Below, piece after piece: positions 9,387-20,140 of a stretch of DNA of 64,000 nucleotides. A model generated the notes under the pieces. That model was not told where the DNA came from and made no database searches. It saw only the letters and a program-made list of their open reading frames with translations. Every line of letters begins with the position of its first letter. The stretch's first letter is position 1. Source of the stretch: Takakia lepidozioides. Its lineage: Eukaryota; Streptophyta; Takakiopsida; Takakiales; Takakiaceae. The DNA is taken from positions 13,826,001-13,890,000 of the forward strand of contig CM060732.1 in assembly GCA_030704615.1 (NCBI GenBank), given 5' to 3'. The translations under genes were made by a program, and so were the position numbers.

Positions 9387-11042
9387 TTACTTCAGCCAAA
9401 GTCTCTTCATTACTTTGCATGTCTGCATCTTCTTTTTCCTTTCTTCCTCACTCCCTTCTTTTTCTCCATCCGAATCAGAGGAATCTGCCACAGGAATATC
9501 AGTACTCTTTTGCATTTCCCTTATAGTATCTGCCACTTCCTTGTGCAGTTCCTTCTCATCTTTCCAAGTCTCTTCATCTTCAGGCATATCATTGCCACTT
9601 CCATTCATCTTCTTCCTCTTCTACTGGAGGTATTAGTTTGGCTTTACTTCTTGTTACTATCATTGTACTTACTTCTGGTACAACACATGGCCTAACCATG
9701 TGAGCTGCCACCACTGGGCCCTCATTCACAGGAGCTCTCATCTCATTCTGGTGTCTTATCCAGAATGAACAGGCTGCCTTGCGATGTCCTGGCTGATTAC
9801 AATAGTAACATAGCTCTTCACCATTGGGTCCTCGCCCTTGGTCTGTTCTTGGATTATTTCTATAATCCTGATTCCCGGGCTGGTAATTCCCCCTTGGATT
9901 ACCCTGATAGTTGCCTCTGGAATTTCCTTGGTAATTCCCTCTTGAATTACCTCTCCCTTCCATGCCATTGTTATAACCACCAGACCTACCATAGTGGTCC
10001 TGATCATTGTTTCTTCTTGGCTGGGGCTGCACCTGATGCACCCTTACTTGCCTAGGTTCTCTTGCAGCTGTCCTTCTGTTGTAGTAACAATTCTCAGTAG
10101 AATGGTTATCCATTTTACAGATAGTACAGTGTTTCTCCTTCATGTGGCATTCTGTGGTGGTATGGCCTTCATTCTGGCACTTTGCACACCATACACCCTT
10201 CCTCCAATGTGTTGCAGCCTCTGTGGCATACTTCTTCAAGATTTCTTCCAATTTTTTTTCATAGTTATCCCTCTTCAACTTCTCCTTTCTCTTACTCTTT
10301 CTTTTTAGTTCTTGCTCTTCTTCTTCATCTGACTCATCCTCAGAGTCCTCATCTTTTTCTCTCTCCTGAGCATTCCCAATTGCTCAATTCTGTTTGCAGT
10401 TTCAAATGCCTCCTCCACTGTATTATGGGGTAACATATCCACTTTCTTTTGCAACTCTGGTCTTAGTCCACTCACAAACCAAGTCTTCTGTAAACCGGTG
10501 CTGGTACTGCAGCCAGCTTTTTCATCATCAATTCCATCTTCTCCATATACTCTTCAACAGTTTCATGCTTCTTCTGCTTCAGCTGTTGTAAACTTCCATA
10601 CACTTCATCCTCAGTTTTACTTGTCCTGAACCTTTCGAAATGTTGTATTCAAGCCATTCCAGGTTAGGAAATGATTATCAGGGAATCTTGCATACCATTC
10701 ACTTGCTTTCTTGATAAGTGAACAAGGAAACAGTCTCATCTTGGCATCATCGCCATTCTCATTGTTCACTATACACATGTGCTCAAATTGGCTAATGTGT
10801 ACATCGGGATCCCCTTTTCCTGAATATATTGGAAAGGGTGGTTTTGCCCGTGTTGGTTGTAACGCCATCTGTGGCCCTACCTTCTGCCCACTGACAGGTG
10901 CTGGCACCCTTGCTGGTGCTGGTCCTTCTGGACCTGTTGTTTTTGTGGTGGATCTTCCACCAAGTGGTGGCCCTTGAGCACTCCCTGCTTCTGGCCCCAC
11001 GATATTCACAGTATTCCCAGCTTCAGTTGCACTACTTCCCAC
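9387..11042 (-). CDS. Gag capsid and nucleocapsid, element A
   Basis: Capsid text includes 'FPIYSGKGDPDVHISQFEHM' and 'LIKKASEWYARFP', the retrotransposon gag domain. A frame change near 10620 and another near 10480 lead to 'WFVSGLRPELQ' and the nucleocapsid. There 'CAKCQNEGHTTTEC' and 'CYYCNQPGHRKAAC' are CX2CX4HX4C zinc knuckles, with a third CTICKMDNHSTENC between them. A Gly/Asn/Arg repeat (RGNYQGN x3) separates the knuckles. An acidic tail (9387-9608) precedes the protease. Confidence 0.8.
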
Positions 11043-11614
11043 ACTCCTGTCCCCCCAGAGCCAGATCCAGGCAGCCCGCCTGATCCCCCTGAGCCGACAC
11101 CTTCGTTGGCCTGTGATCCAAGTGCTCCACTTGATCCAGGTCCAGGTTGGGATGTCCTGGTTGTAGTCTCAACCTCAGCTGTTGGGTCTACTTCTTCATA
11201 TTCTTCCTCTTCCAATTTCTTCTCTCTGTTTTCATCCTCCAAGTTCTGCCCTTGGGTTTCTTCTTCACTCATGTAACTCAACTGTAATGGTGTTGGAGAG
11301 TCTGAACTCTCCGTTGGCTCTGCCACATCCTCTTCTCCTTCTTCACCTTCTGCTTCAGAAACTGGAGTTCCTGCTTTTGGTGTTCCATGCCAACTCTTAT
11401 CAAAGATTTCTGTCAAATCTTTTATCCAAGGATGTACCTCAGATCTTTCACCTCGTGATTGATCTTCTTCCTGTACCAATTCCCTTAATCTTTCTTGCAA
11501 AGAAACAGAAGGAGTGGCATCCAACTCTAGTTCTTCCGGTATGGTGATGTACTCTTTGATCTTAATGGTGTGAGAGGTCCAGATGATTCCCCTATGTCTA
11601 TTCCTCTCTCCCAA
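11006..11614 (-). CDS. N-terminal gag extension, element A
   Basis: This 202-aa frame is rich in Glu ('EEEEYEEVDPT') and ends in a Gly/Ser tract ('SGGSGGLPGSGSGG') that overlaps the start of the capsid frame. Disordered acidic N-termini occur before capsid in several plant gypsy elements. No folded domain is recognised. Confidence 0.45.
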   Translation of the reverse strand: MGERNRHRGIIWTSHTIKIKEYITIPEELELDATPSVSLQERLRELVQEEDQSRGERSEVHPWIKDLTEIFDKSWHGTPKAGTPVSEAEGEEGEEDVAEPTESSDSPTPLQLSYMSEEETQGQNLEDENREKKLEEEEYEEVDPTAEVETTTRTSQPGPGSSGALGSQANEGVGSGGSGGLPGSGSGGTGVWEVVQLKLGIL

Positions 11615-11715
11615 AGATATGGATAATTAGCTTTCAGATAGCTTTCTCTTTTTGCTGAATATCTCTGGCGTCTAGCTTCTCTTTCATCACTCATGTCCCA
11701 TGTCTTTCATTTCTT

Positions 11716-12248
11716 TTAATGTGGCAATAACCAAAACTCTCTTCTGTAATATCTCTCGTATATGCCTGGGTTTCTTTCAAGCTTCAATGCACCCTTGGCT
11801 ATACTTGAAGTCTCCGTTACCATATAACCATATGGCAAACAAGTCTGAAAAGCTGTTCTTGGTGTGAGTTTGATCCACAAAATATCCTTTGGAATCCAAT
11901 TCTTTACCAGTACAAGCTCTTCATGCATATGAGTATAAACATTCACCTTTCTTTCTTCCCAGCCTTCAAACTCTACTCGCTTAATGGATAGCAATGCTAT
12001 CACATAAACCAATGTGCTCTTCCTCTACAGGCTACCTGATAAATCTTTATCACTCCTTTCTCCAGACCCCATTCCGGATCAGCATCATGCACTCGCTTAA
12101 GAATATTTTCTTTACAACCGTCTGGCAATTCCAAGAACCTTTGAAAGAATTGTTTGGACAATCTTTCTTCCTTCGTTCCACAGGGAATTTGATTCACTTC
12201 AAATTCTTTAATGGTCCAACCACCATGATCCCACCAGATGCCTGTCAC
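11716..12248 (-). CDS. Leader ORFs between PBS and gag, element A
   Basis: Two short frames, 'MTGIWWDHGGWTIKEF...' (12000-12248) and 'MVYVIALLSIKRVEF...' (11716-12012), lie directly after the primer-binding site. Both look like continuous polar protein and may be one ORF split by a frameshift near 12010. Tat/Ogre-type elements carry an ORF in this position, but I do not recognise a domain. Confidence 0.35.
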
Positions 12249-12270
12249 ATCTGGTTGTTCATGACTCAGT

Positions 12271-12290
12271 TCCCCAGTATGGTCGCCAAA
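12271..12290 (-). other. Primer-binding site, element A
   Basis: On the minus strand TTTGGCGACCATACTGGGGA directly follows the LTR end ...CGCGACA. The form TGGCGACnnnRCTGGGGA is the tRNA-Arg-type PBS that I remember from Ogre/Tat-like elements. Its position, touching the LTR, supports the LTR boundary at 12291. Confidence 0.7.
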
Positions 12291-13229
12291 TGTCGCGCGG
12301 CTTTACTCACCCATCCCTTCGCTATTCGAGGCGGAAACTCCAAGATAGAAGAGTTGGAAATCTCTAAGTACTCAGCCCGCGCAGAACAATCAGTCATGAC
12401 CTACAGCTAGTGTATCATGGGGGTGTTTCCTATTTGTTTCCCTTTTGGCATTCATGTTAGCTACCTTACCATTGATAATTAAGTATCAGTTTGCTTTATC
12501 AATCTATTGGATTCCATCAACTCATCCATTCATTCCACAGCTTCACTCAGATCTCTCTACACAGTGTGATTGTATCGTAAAGTATCCGATTATGATTTAT
12601 CAGGTATCAGGCCGAAGCCATTGTGTCTCTAATCTGCTCTACAATATCATACAGCCTTGCATATAACAAGCATCTACTCATCATCCTCTATCTTCACTTC
12701 CGTTCTTCATCTCTGCCCGATCCCCTCTCCTCCATGACCAAGAAGTCTTCCCCAAAATGATCTCCCCAAAATTCCCCTTCTCCCTTTATCTTCCTACCCG
12801 TGGTTCTAACCGTTTCCCTCACTAACCGTCGTCTGTGAACTAACATGTTCCCTTCGCAGGTGTTGTTCCCCACAGTCGTTCCCTGTCCTGCTCTCCGTTC
12901 CCTATGATCGTGACAGCTGTGTCAAGCTGTGACTGGCTGTGCGACTGTGTTTGGCTGTGTCCTGTGTGTGTGTGACGGCTGTGTCGGCTGTGTCTGCTGT
13001 GACGACTGTGGCTGTGACTGTGACGGGCTGTGGCTGTGGGCTGTGGTGACACTGTGACGGGCTGTGCTGTGTCGGCTGTGACTGTGAACTACTGTGACGG
13101 GCTGTGTAACCCCCCTCTACAGTGCGCTGCTGTCACCCCTAAGGCTCCTGTTGGTCTCAGTCTGTGCAAAAATTAAGGGTACCCTACAGATCCCGTTTAA
13201 GTGTCTAAGTCCCAGACAGTCCTCTAACA
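12291..13229 (-). repeat. 5' LTR of element A
   Basis: On the minus strand the block starts TGTTAGAGGAC and ends GCGCGACA, giving TG...CA ends, followed by a PBS. Length is about 939 bp. A CACAG tandem array occupies its first third. The right edge abuts element B gag text ('TATCCCACTTC...'). No second copy with high identity is visible in the window. Confidence 0.65.
12895..13110 (-). repeat. CTGTGACGGG-type tandem repeats inside LTR A
   Basis: About 20 units of 8-12 bp, all built on CTGTG (CTGTGACGGG, CTGTGTCGG, CTGTGACTGG), form a short-period array. It is related to but not identical with the array at 5350-5580. Confidence 0.8.
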
Positions 13230-13231
13230 CG

Positions 13232-14105
13232 TATCCCACTTCTTTTCCGGTCGAAATGAGTCACCCTCCCGCCGGGTCTTCTTGTGGTTCAGCTCCGTAT
13301 GGCCTTGTCTTTCGCCCCTAGAGACATCCGAGAAACATTCAGCCCTCTCAATTGCCTCGTTCAAAGTCTTAGGTGGCTTCTCCTCCAACTTCCGCCTAGC
13401 CCATGGGGCCAGTCCCGCCACAAAGTTGAAGACCATTTCTGGTTCTGCTATGTCCGCGACTTCGAGCAACAACACATTGAAAGCCTGAACATATCCCCGA
13501 ATGTCATCCGTTTGCTTCAGATTCCTCATCTTTTCCCGGGCGAGCCAAGACGCGTTGAGGGGCACAAATTGTCTCTTCATCAGTTCCTTGAACCCACTCC
13601 AATTCAAGATTTATGGGTTTGGACCTCGGTTGTGAAGGCATTTCTGCCACCATTGTTGAGCATAGCCTCTCAAATAGGTGGGAGCCACTTCCACCCGATC
13701 CTCGTGACTCAACTTGGCCGCCCGGAAGTACTGCTCTAGCTCCAAGAGCCAGGTGTTGAGTGCCTTCCAATTTTGGACGCCCTCAAAGGTGCCGGGTTCC
13801 TTAGGCTTCACCTTATACTTTGCCTTAGTGGAAGTGACATTTGCCGCCTTCAATACGTCTTTCAACGTCCCGCCAAACTGCGCCAACAACCCTTCCCAAA
13901 AGGCTGCTGGCATGGGAGGCATCTGTTCGTCTGTCGGAGCTCTCAGGGATTCTTCGGGCTCCGACTCCTCAGATTCCTCCCATTCTTGAGAGGCCTCGTT
14001 TTCAAAAGCATGCATCGCTTCCTCAAATGGCCGCTTCGGTGACACGTCGCCCCCATCGGGCTCATCATCTTTCGGGCCGTTCCGCTTTCGCTTTGGCTTG
14101 CCCAA
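13232..14105 (-). pseudogene. Gag of element B, with one nonsense codon
   Basis: From about 14105 the frame reads an acidic N-terminus, then 'WKALNTWLLELEQYFRAAKL' and 'YLRGYAQQWWQKCLHN', the gag capsid domain. An in-frame TAA at about 13611-13613 interrupts it, and the same frame resumes with 'SGFKELMKRQFVPLNASWLA', another gag block. It ends at 'FRPEKKWD', where element A begins. The plus-strand copy at 60318 continues from the same point into the zinc knuckle, which confirms family identity. Confidence 0.8.
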
Positions 14106-14151
14106 CCCATGATGAGGCCAATCCCAAGGACGATCGCGTACTGAACTCTAA

Positions 14152-14163
14152 GCTCTGATACCA
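14152..14163 (-). other. Primer-binding site, element B
   Basis: Minus-strand TGGTATCAGAGC is the standard plant PBS complementary to initiator tRNA-Met. It lies two bases inside the LTR end at 14166, which fixes the orientation of element B. Confidence 0.9.
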
Positions 14164-14165
14164 AG

Positions 14166-14799
14166 TGTCGCGCACCTCACTTTGGTAAGCTCCCCTTCAA
14201 GTCATAGTTACTCGCTTTGATGCGCGCGCCTAACTCCCAACCTGGCCGCCGGGCCAACTCGGAGCTTCGGCTGCTCATCGGGACATAACGGTCCCCCTTT
14301 CTTCCCCCAACAGACCCTCCACCAATTTGGGCCTAGTGGAAATTCCCTTGGTTGTTGGCAGTCCGGAATAGCTCCCCACTCCTTGGTCGCTTTTCGGCTC
14401 GATCGCTTACTCACTAGTTTTTGGTCACCAATGGGCTTGCACCGTTCTTGGGGTTACTACTCCGTATATATACTTCTGTGACTGTTCGCGGGGGTTTCAC
14501 AAACAACCATGCCATTTTATGGCGAACCACCACGAAGACCCTCGATTCCCGGTGATGAGTCGCGGTGAGTCTTGGCCCACCCACCACGGCCCCATTGGAC
14601 CGTGGTGAGTCCCAAGACTCCCCACGACTCCCACCACAAGGTCTCCGCCCCATGGTGAGTCCTATGCCACCCCCACTAAGTCCCACTAAGCTACCACCAC
14701 CCCTTGTGGTGCCACCCCCACCGCAACCCGGTGTGCGGGGCTCCACCTAGTGAGTGCCTCTACCTCCTTGAGTGCCTTGGGCACTCAAGGGTGCTTCAG

Positions 14800-14838
<39 letters not shown>

Positions 14839-14919
14839 CCTATTGCTGCCACCACCCCCACCACAGGGGCAGCCCCTCTGCGTCCCGACCCCCTACCCTC
14901 AAGGCAAAGGGCCGCGACA
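14166..14919 (-). repeat. 5' LTR of element B
   Basis: The block is bounded by TGTCGCG and CGCGACA, so the LTR ends are inverted 7-mers with TG...CA. The length is 754 bp, including a run of 35 C. A second LTR of the family is at 62568-63291 (724 bp, same orientation), and a truncated one of opposite orientation is at 60067-60317. The left neighbour is the PBS and gag. The right neighbour is coding text of the Z transposase-like gene, so B appears to have inserted into Z. Confidence 0.85.
14800..14834. repeat. Poly-C tract (35 bases)
   Basis: An uninterrupted run of C lies within LTR B. The corresponding position in the LTR at 62568-63291 has only a short run ('CAGCCCCCATACC'), so the tract has expanded here or is a sequencing/assembly artefact. 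Confidence 0.9.
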
Positions 14920-17900
14920 TCCTGCTTGTCTGGTCCGATACCCCATTGCTTTCCTCCCAGAAACTAGTAGTAACGAGATTGTGCATGATGGCCCTCACAA
15001 TATCTTCTGTTGTTGCTGTCAACATGTCAACGAGATGTGCCGCCAAGGAAGCACGCCAGGAAGAGTGCACCCATTCGGCCATGTTCGTCGTCGGCGTATC
15101 CGTGTCATCCTCCAAGCTCATGTGTCCTGTTGAAGAGAATTAGAAATTGTAAAGCATTGTGGACAATGTCGAAGCACAAGTTTAAAACAATTGTGAAGTC
15201 AATATTTTTGTTACCTGTTGTATGTAGTCTCCAAACTGGCGGAATTTGTAGTGCCACCACTCAAGCAATGTTTGCAGTTCTGGCTGATCTTTCACATCCA
15301 CAGCCCCTCAAGACACCCAGCAGGCGCATATGGTTGCGAACTCGGTCTCCGCTTCCTCGATGGAAGACGCATTTTTCCATGCAAGGCACATACAAATATG
15401 ATCATGCCGGTGGCGTGACGCCACGAACCTTTTCGTGTTTTGCGTCAAACTCTGCATGAAGTGAAACCCGCAAGATCCTCCTTACCTTCCATTGGAGTCT
15501 TTGGGTCATCCCCATAGACCCTTCTCACTGCAGCCCAGTTTGCCTGGGCATTGTCAGCCATGATGCCCCTAAAATTGGGAGGAGGCAACTTCACTCTCGC
15601 CATTTGCTCATTAATTCCGCGTGACATATGCACCTCCGAATATGTGTCTTTTCCTTTCATTTTGCAGATGGCAATGGTCATCAACTTTCTGCAATGTGGG
15701 TCGTATACGTGTGCCCCCATTGTCACCCAATCGTGATTGGTAATTCGCCTGATGTGGTCGAACATGACCCAGCAATTTGAGAGGTCTCCACTGGTCATCT
15801 TGTTCACCAAATCGACACCGCTCCCTGGTCCGGACATTGACATCTTAAATATGAAGCACCTCCCCATCTCTGAGCCTTGACCAGGAAAGAAGCTGCCCTA
15901 GATGAAGTCGTAGCCGCATGTGCACTTTACTTCCAAGATGGACTGCATGTCTGATCCTCTCTCGATTCGCTTCTTGCAGCCGACAATGTGGTTCCTCACA
16001 TTGGGGCTACATACATGGGAGACAGCTTCCAACAGCTCCTTCATGTCCCCCTCGCCCAGCTTCTCTCTTGTGCTCCCGTCATCTGACATTATTTTGCCTA
16101 TTGCAATTCGATGTGCGGATGCGAGCTGTATCTGCTTTGGTTTTGCACCCGGCCTCAACCTCACCTCCTCCTTGATAATATCGTGGGCCTGTTGAAAATC
16201 GATTCAGGAATCGCCTCTAGCAACGGGGTGGTCATGCTTTCCAATGTGAATGCATGCTCTGGTGCACGCAAGACCAACGGTCCCGACGTAGTACTGTTTG
16301 GCGTTGCACACAGACATGCACGTTGGGGCTGCGTTGCAATGGGCACACTTGAACGTTCCTGGAAGAACTCTTCCTTGAGGACAAAATGGGGTCGTCGAAT
16401 TGCCAATCCAGTCTGTCTCATTCCGGGTGCTTTTGCTCGTGTAGTGGTAACATGTGCTCGAGAAACATTTCAGATGTCCAGCACACAAGACATATCTCAC
16501 ACAAACTCCATCACCCAGATTGGACGAGGAAGTTTTGGGGAGACACCATGGGTGGCCATCATGTTTCTTGTTCATTCCTGCCAGTATGCCGTCGGGGCCT
16601 GCACTCGGCGGCACTGGAGGGAACTCGTAACAACAATCATGCTACTGCTGCATCATGCCAGTGGAAGTTCCCAATGCAGCAGGTATTTCGGCGCCGCAAT
16701 ACCCAATGGAGCGTGCCTCAATTCAGAGGCACGACCGGCGCAGACAAATATGGGATTCCATGGCAGCAAATGCCCAGCATTCACAAGTTCTTGGGGGTAT
16801 TTTGGCGCCGCAATACCAACCACAGCAGCGCTGAGTTTGCAGGCACGGTGGATGCAGCAAAGTTTATAGGATACAGTGAGAGCAATTGCCCAACATTCAC
16901 GTCTTGCAGGGGGGTATTTTGGCGTCGTAATACCCACCGCAGCTTGGCTAAATTCACAGTCAGAACCCAAACTGCAAACAGGGGGATGCATTGCAGAGTA
17001 CCTGAACAGGACTCGCATTGTTGCTTTGTCGGCCCCCTCCTGCTCTTTGATGTATACATTGCGTTTTGCCTTTGCAACTTCTCTGAAAAACAGGTTTGGG
17101 AAGCGCCTTCGCCAGGACTGCACGTAGTTCTCCCTTGTCTCCGGTTTCATCCAATCGATCTGCAACTTGAAAGTGGTGATGTTGCAATCCAATTGCTCCT
17201 GGGCGTGGGTCAGTACCTACAACATTGCAGGTCTCCGAAACAATCATGAATTTGAAATTGCGATGAAGTCCAATAGACACAAGAAGAGGACATTATACCT
17301 GATGCCACCAAGTCATGACATTCAGCCAGTCGTTCATTTTGTCGTTAGTTGGCTCGATGGGAAAGTGGTACAGCAGCTTCGTGTTTGTATGGCCAGTCCA
17401 GATTTGCAGCCACTTTGTCTACATGTTCTAACATCGGTCAGAGAAAAGAACCTCACAGAGGAATCGCGAGAAGGCACAAAACAAGAACAAACACATGCTA
17501 ATCTTCTCCGCCGGGTCAACACATGACACTGCAATATGATGAAGTTTCTCCATGGACATTTCCGGTTTGATGGGTTTGGAGTAGTGCAGTCCTATCTCCG
17601 CCAAGAACTTGGTGCCAAGGCCAGGTTCAGCGATTGCTACTTGCTTCACAAGTTTTGACCTGTACTTGGTCCGTGATTGTCTGCCTGCCTGCACAATGTG
17701 ACTCTCTATGGACGCGTCCGCCTTGCTGGGGGCATCACTCTCAAAGAACTTCCTTTTGGCATAGGCCAAGTCATCCCTAATGTTTGTCTGCAGTCCCATA
17801 CCCAGCGGATATAGTCAGGCCAATGCTCCCAACAACAAATTGCATTACATCGGGAAAATTGAGATGAACCTCACCGCATAGAGGATTTCGACCATGGCGT

Positions 17901-19170
17901 CTTGTGTGGGTCGGTACCAGGTGCGATCCGCTTTCGCCTGGGACTTCCTGTACAGCTCGGGATCGAGGTATTTTTGGAAGTCCGTCAATGGTGTTGTGCC
18001 TACATCTTGCACTCTGTAGAGCGTATGTGCCAGGTGAGTTTCCACTTGAAGGCCTTTTCTATTACCCTGCCACAGAAGAAAACAAAGGAATCACATGACA
18101 ATATGACATCAGAAAAACCCAATTTCATAACAACAATCCAATTTCCATTACATATTGTGGCTGACAGTCAAGCACATTGTCTATTTCGGCGCCGCAATAG
18201 GCACAACACAAGGATGTACTATATACTTACTGATTTATATCCACCATGGCACCCTTCAGCAGGCCTCTGTCCCTCACGTCCACCTTCACGACAATGCAAT
18301 CCACCATGTAATGCCAATTGATATCTTCTGGATGCATTTCAGCAATGTACTCTGTCCAGGCAAGCATCCTATGGTTCTCGTCCCAGATGAAGAACATCTT
18401 CCCTGCCATGTGTGCGAATGTGGGATTACTCTTCAGAGAGGCTTCAAATGCGGCATTTATAGTGTGCCAGTGGAGGCTCCAATTCTGAAGCTCCTCTGTA
18501 GTGGGGCCCCTTGTGACATCCTGGTCATTCTCTATGGAGACGTACAAGCTCCCCCAGGCTCTGATCTCCTGGGAAGTCCTCAAGTCGCACCACGTTGTCG
18601 TCCTCAGCTTCGGTCAGCTCAATGGGCCGGCCTTGTGCAGATCCAAGTCCGACATCTTCAACGGCCTCCACCGCATCCATGTCTTTGGGAACTCCCTGCA
18701 AACCCATAATCTCGGCTTTGAGTCTCCCAATGGGTTTGACAGGCGAAGCCATGGGCTCCTTCTGCTTCCTCTGCTTCCAGACTCTATGTGGGCTTTTCTG
18801 GGGCGATTTCTGAGGTGTCATGTGAGGAGTCGCCTGCCTGGATGCAGTTCCTGCTTGCGAACGCAGCACATGGGCAGGAGTCTCCAAAGTTGACTGCGTT
18901 GCATCGACCCCCTGCGATCCCTCCCCAGCTCCCATGTTAAACAAACAGGAAAACATGGCAGACTGCACGCAAAAAAAAAGGTGTAAAAGGAAGAGTGCGT
19001 ATGGACGGCTTCACATCCGTGAAACATGAAGCTCTCACTGGTGGGCGATCTGAGTCTCCGGAGAACGAGGTCTGCATCTCTTGCATGAGGCGGAGCTTCA
19101 GTCGTGTCGTCGGCGCCTTCCCAAAGTTCTGTGTCCTCATTCTCTGCGCCGGAGTCGCCTGATCTTCCAC
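14920..19170 (-). pseudogene. D-D-E transposase-like gene of element Z (multi-exon, decayed)
   Basis: Exon-like blocks run from about 19170 down to LTR B. 'FFIWDENHRMLAWTEYIAEM' (near 18380) holds an ENHR motif like that of ParB/sulfiredoxin folds. 'DKMNDWLNVMTWWHQ' ends at a splice donor near 17300. A Cys/His-rich block ('CAHCNAAPTCMSVC', 'CIHIGKHDHPV') lies at 16200-16400. The catalytic-looking core is 'VYDPHCRKLMTIAICKMKGK', 'GIMADNAQANWAAVRRVYG' and, further on, 'LLEWWHYKFRQFGDYIQQ' and 'NMAEWVHSSW'; Asp, Asp and Glu candidates are spaced as in MULE-like transposases. A frameshift near 15470 and a TGA near 15300 show decay. The family assignment is inference. Confidence 0.5.
16683..16975 (-). 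repeat. Three tandem ~115-bp units in a transposase intron
   Basis: Three units start with a GGCGCC palindrome (centres 16693, 16807 and 16924; spacing 114 and 117 bp). The first two continue into shared text ending 'CATTCACAAGTTCTTGG' or 'CATTCACGTCTTGCAGG'. They fill the gap between the exon ending near 16980 and the exon starting near 16640. Confidence 0.75.
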
Positions 19171-20140
19171 AAACTCAAGGCTAATACTATGTTGTATAAG
19201 GAGAGGAAATGCAAAAGAATGTCACCGCAGAAGGGGGAAGGAGCGAGAGAGCAAAGCGGTGGAACATGCAACGAGTGTGCACGAGCAGATGCGGAAACAA
19301 CCACGTCTCCCCAAGCGTTGCCACTCTCCACCACTTTCCGCCGTATGGGCAGTGAAGAGATTGCGACCCCTGACATGTACAGACGGATGAAGTCGCCTGG
19401 AACGTGACGCGTGTCTGTTGCGGACACCAGCAGACAACGCTTTATCCGAATTGCGGCGCCGAAATACCGTTTCGTCCACAGGATTCTGTACCCAGATCAG
19501 CCGGCATTGAAGGCACTATCCGCACATCATCAAACCCAACTGCCGATTGACATGACATTCAACAGTAAGGTGGGCATATTTCATTCAGGCACAGTTGAAT
19601 TTCGGCGCCGAAATTCATCCTCTGCAAGTGCTTTCATCCCCAAAAATTTGAATTTCGGTGCCGAAATTCATCGCTTGCCTACTCATCCGTCAAGAGCACA
19701 CATGTCAGTTGGATTTCGGTACCGGAATTCATTCCGGAACAGGGGACAGTCCTGCACTTGGGCACAATTCATCCATATTTTGGCGCCAAAATTCATTAAC
19801 AAAAACTCCATCCGGGAGCAAAAGGGGGCAATCATCCATATTTTGGCACCGAAATACATCCATCGCCCACACATCCGCACCATGCTACACTTTCGCGGCA
19901 ACATTGTCCCCTACGGTTTCTGCACATGCCAGTTCACTTTGCCATGTCCGGACGATTAAGCCCAATTTCGGCGCCAAAATTAATCAAAATTAGAGTTTAT
20001 GTGGCGCAACGTGCTATACGGAAAAGTGCCACTTCAGGGATACGCTCAGTTTCCAATCCAAACAAAGGTTCTGAATGCAATTAATGTTTCCCTTACTTTA
20101 GAAAAAACATGTTGCGTGCAATGGATAACATTCGTGATTG
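19171..20140. promoter_or_regulatory. Divergent intergenic region with seven palindromes
   Basis: The spacer separates the presumed start of the minus-strand transposase-like gene (about 19170) from the plus-strand methyltransferase-like gene (first exon near 20141, after an acceptor ATTGCAG). It contains seven GGCGCC-type palindromes with centres at about 19457, 19606, 19660, 19720, 19784, 19847 and 19972. Several are followed by ATTCATC. One at 19596-19617 is a perfect 22-bp palindrome. The position and the spacing near 60 bp suggest a shared regulatory array. This is inference, and no TATA box is assigned. Confidence 0.5.

Larger units (their letters stand above)
5252..13229 (-). mobile_element. 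Ty3/gypsy retrotransposon A
   Basis: On the minus strand the order is LTR (13229-12291), primer-binding site, leader ORFs, gag, protease, reverse transcriptase, RNase H, integrase and a CACAG tandem-repeat zone. Pol order with integrase last is diagnostic of Ty3/gypsy. No chromodomain follows the integrase. The RT N-terminus ('FAWSYEDLKGIPPEV') resembles non-chromoviral plant lineages (Tat/Athila type) as I remember them. The left end is uncertain because the second LTR is diverged or missing. Its 5' LTR abuts a broken element B gag at 13230, which suggests insertion into B. Confidence 0.65.

Noticed and set aside
14840-15143. Proline-rich proteins across the C homopolymer
   Set aside because: They are translations of the poly-C run in three frames. 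The meaningful text is on the minus strand (transposase-like C-terminus).
19597-19980. Palindromes as rho-independent terminators or bacterial operators
   Set aside because: No T-tract follows, sites lie in introns of a eukaryotic element, and the neighbours are plant transposons.
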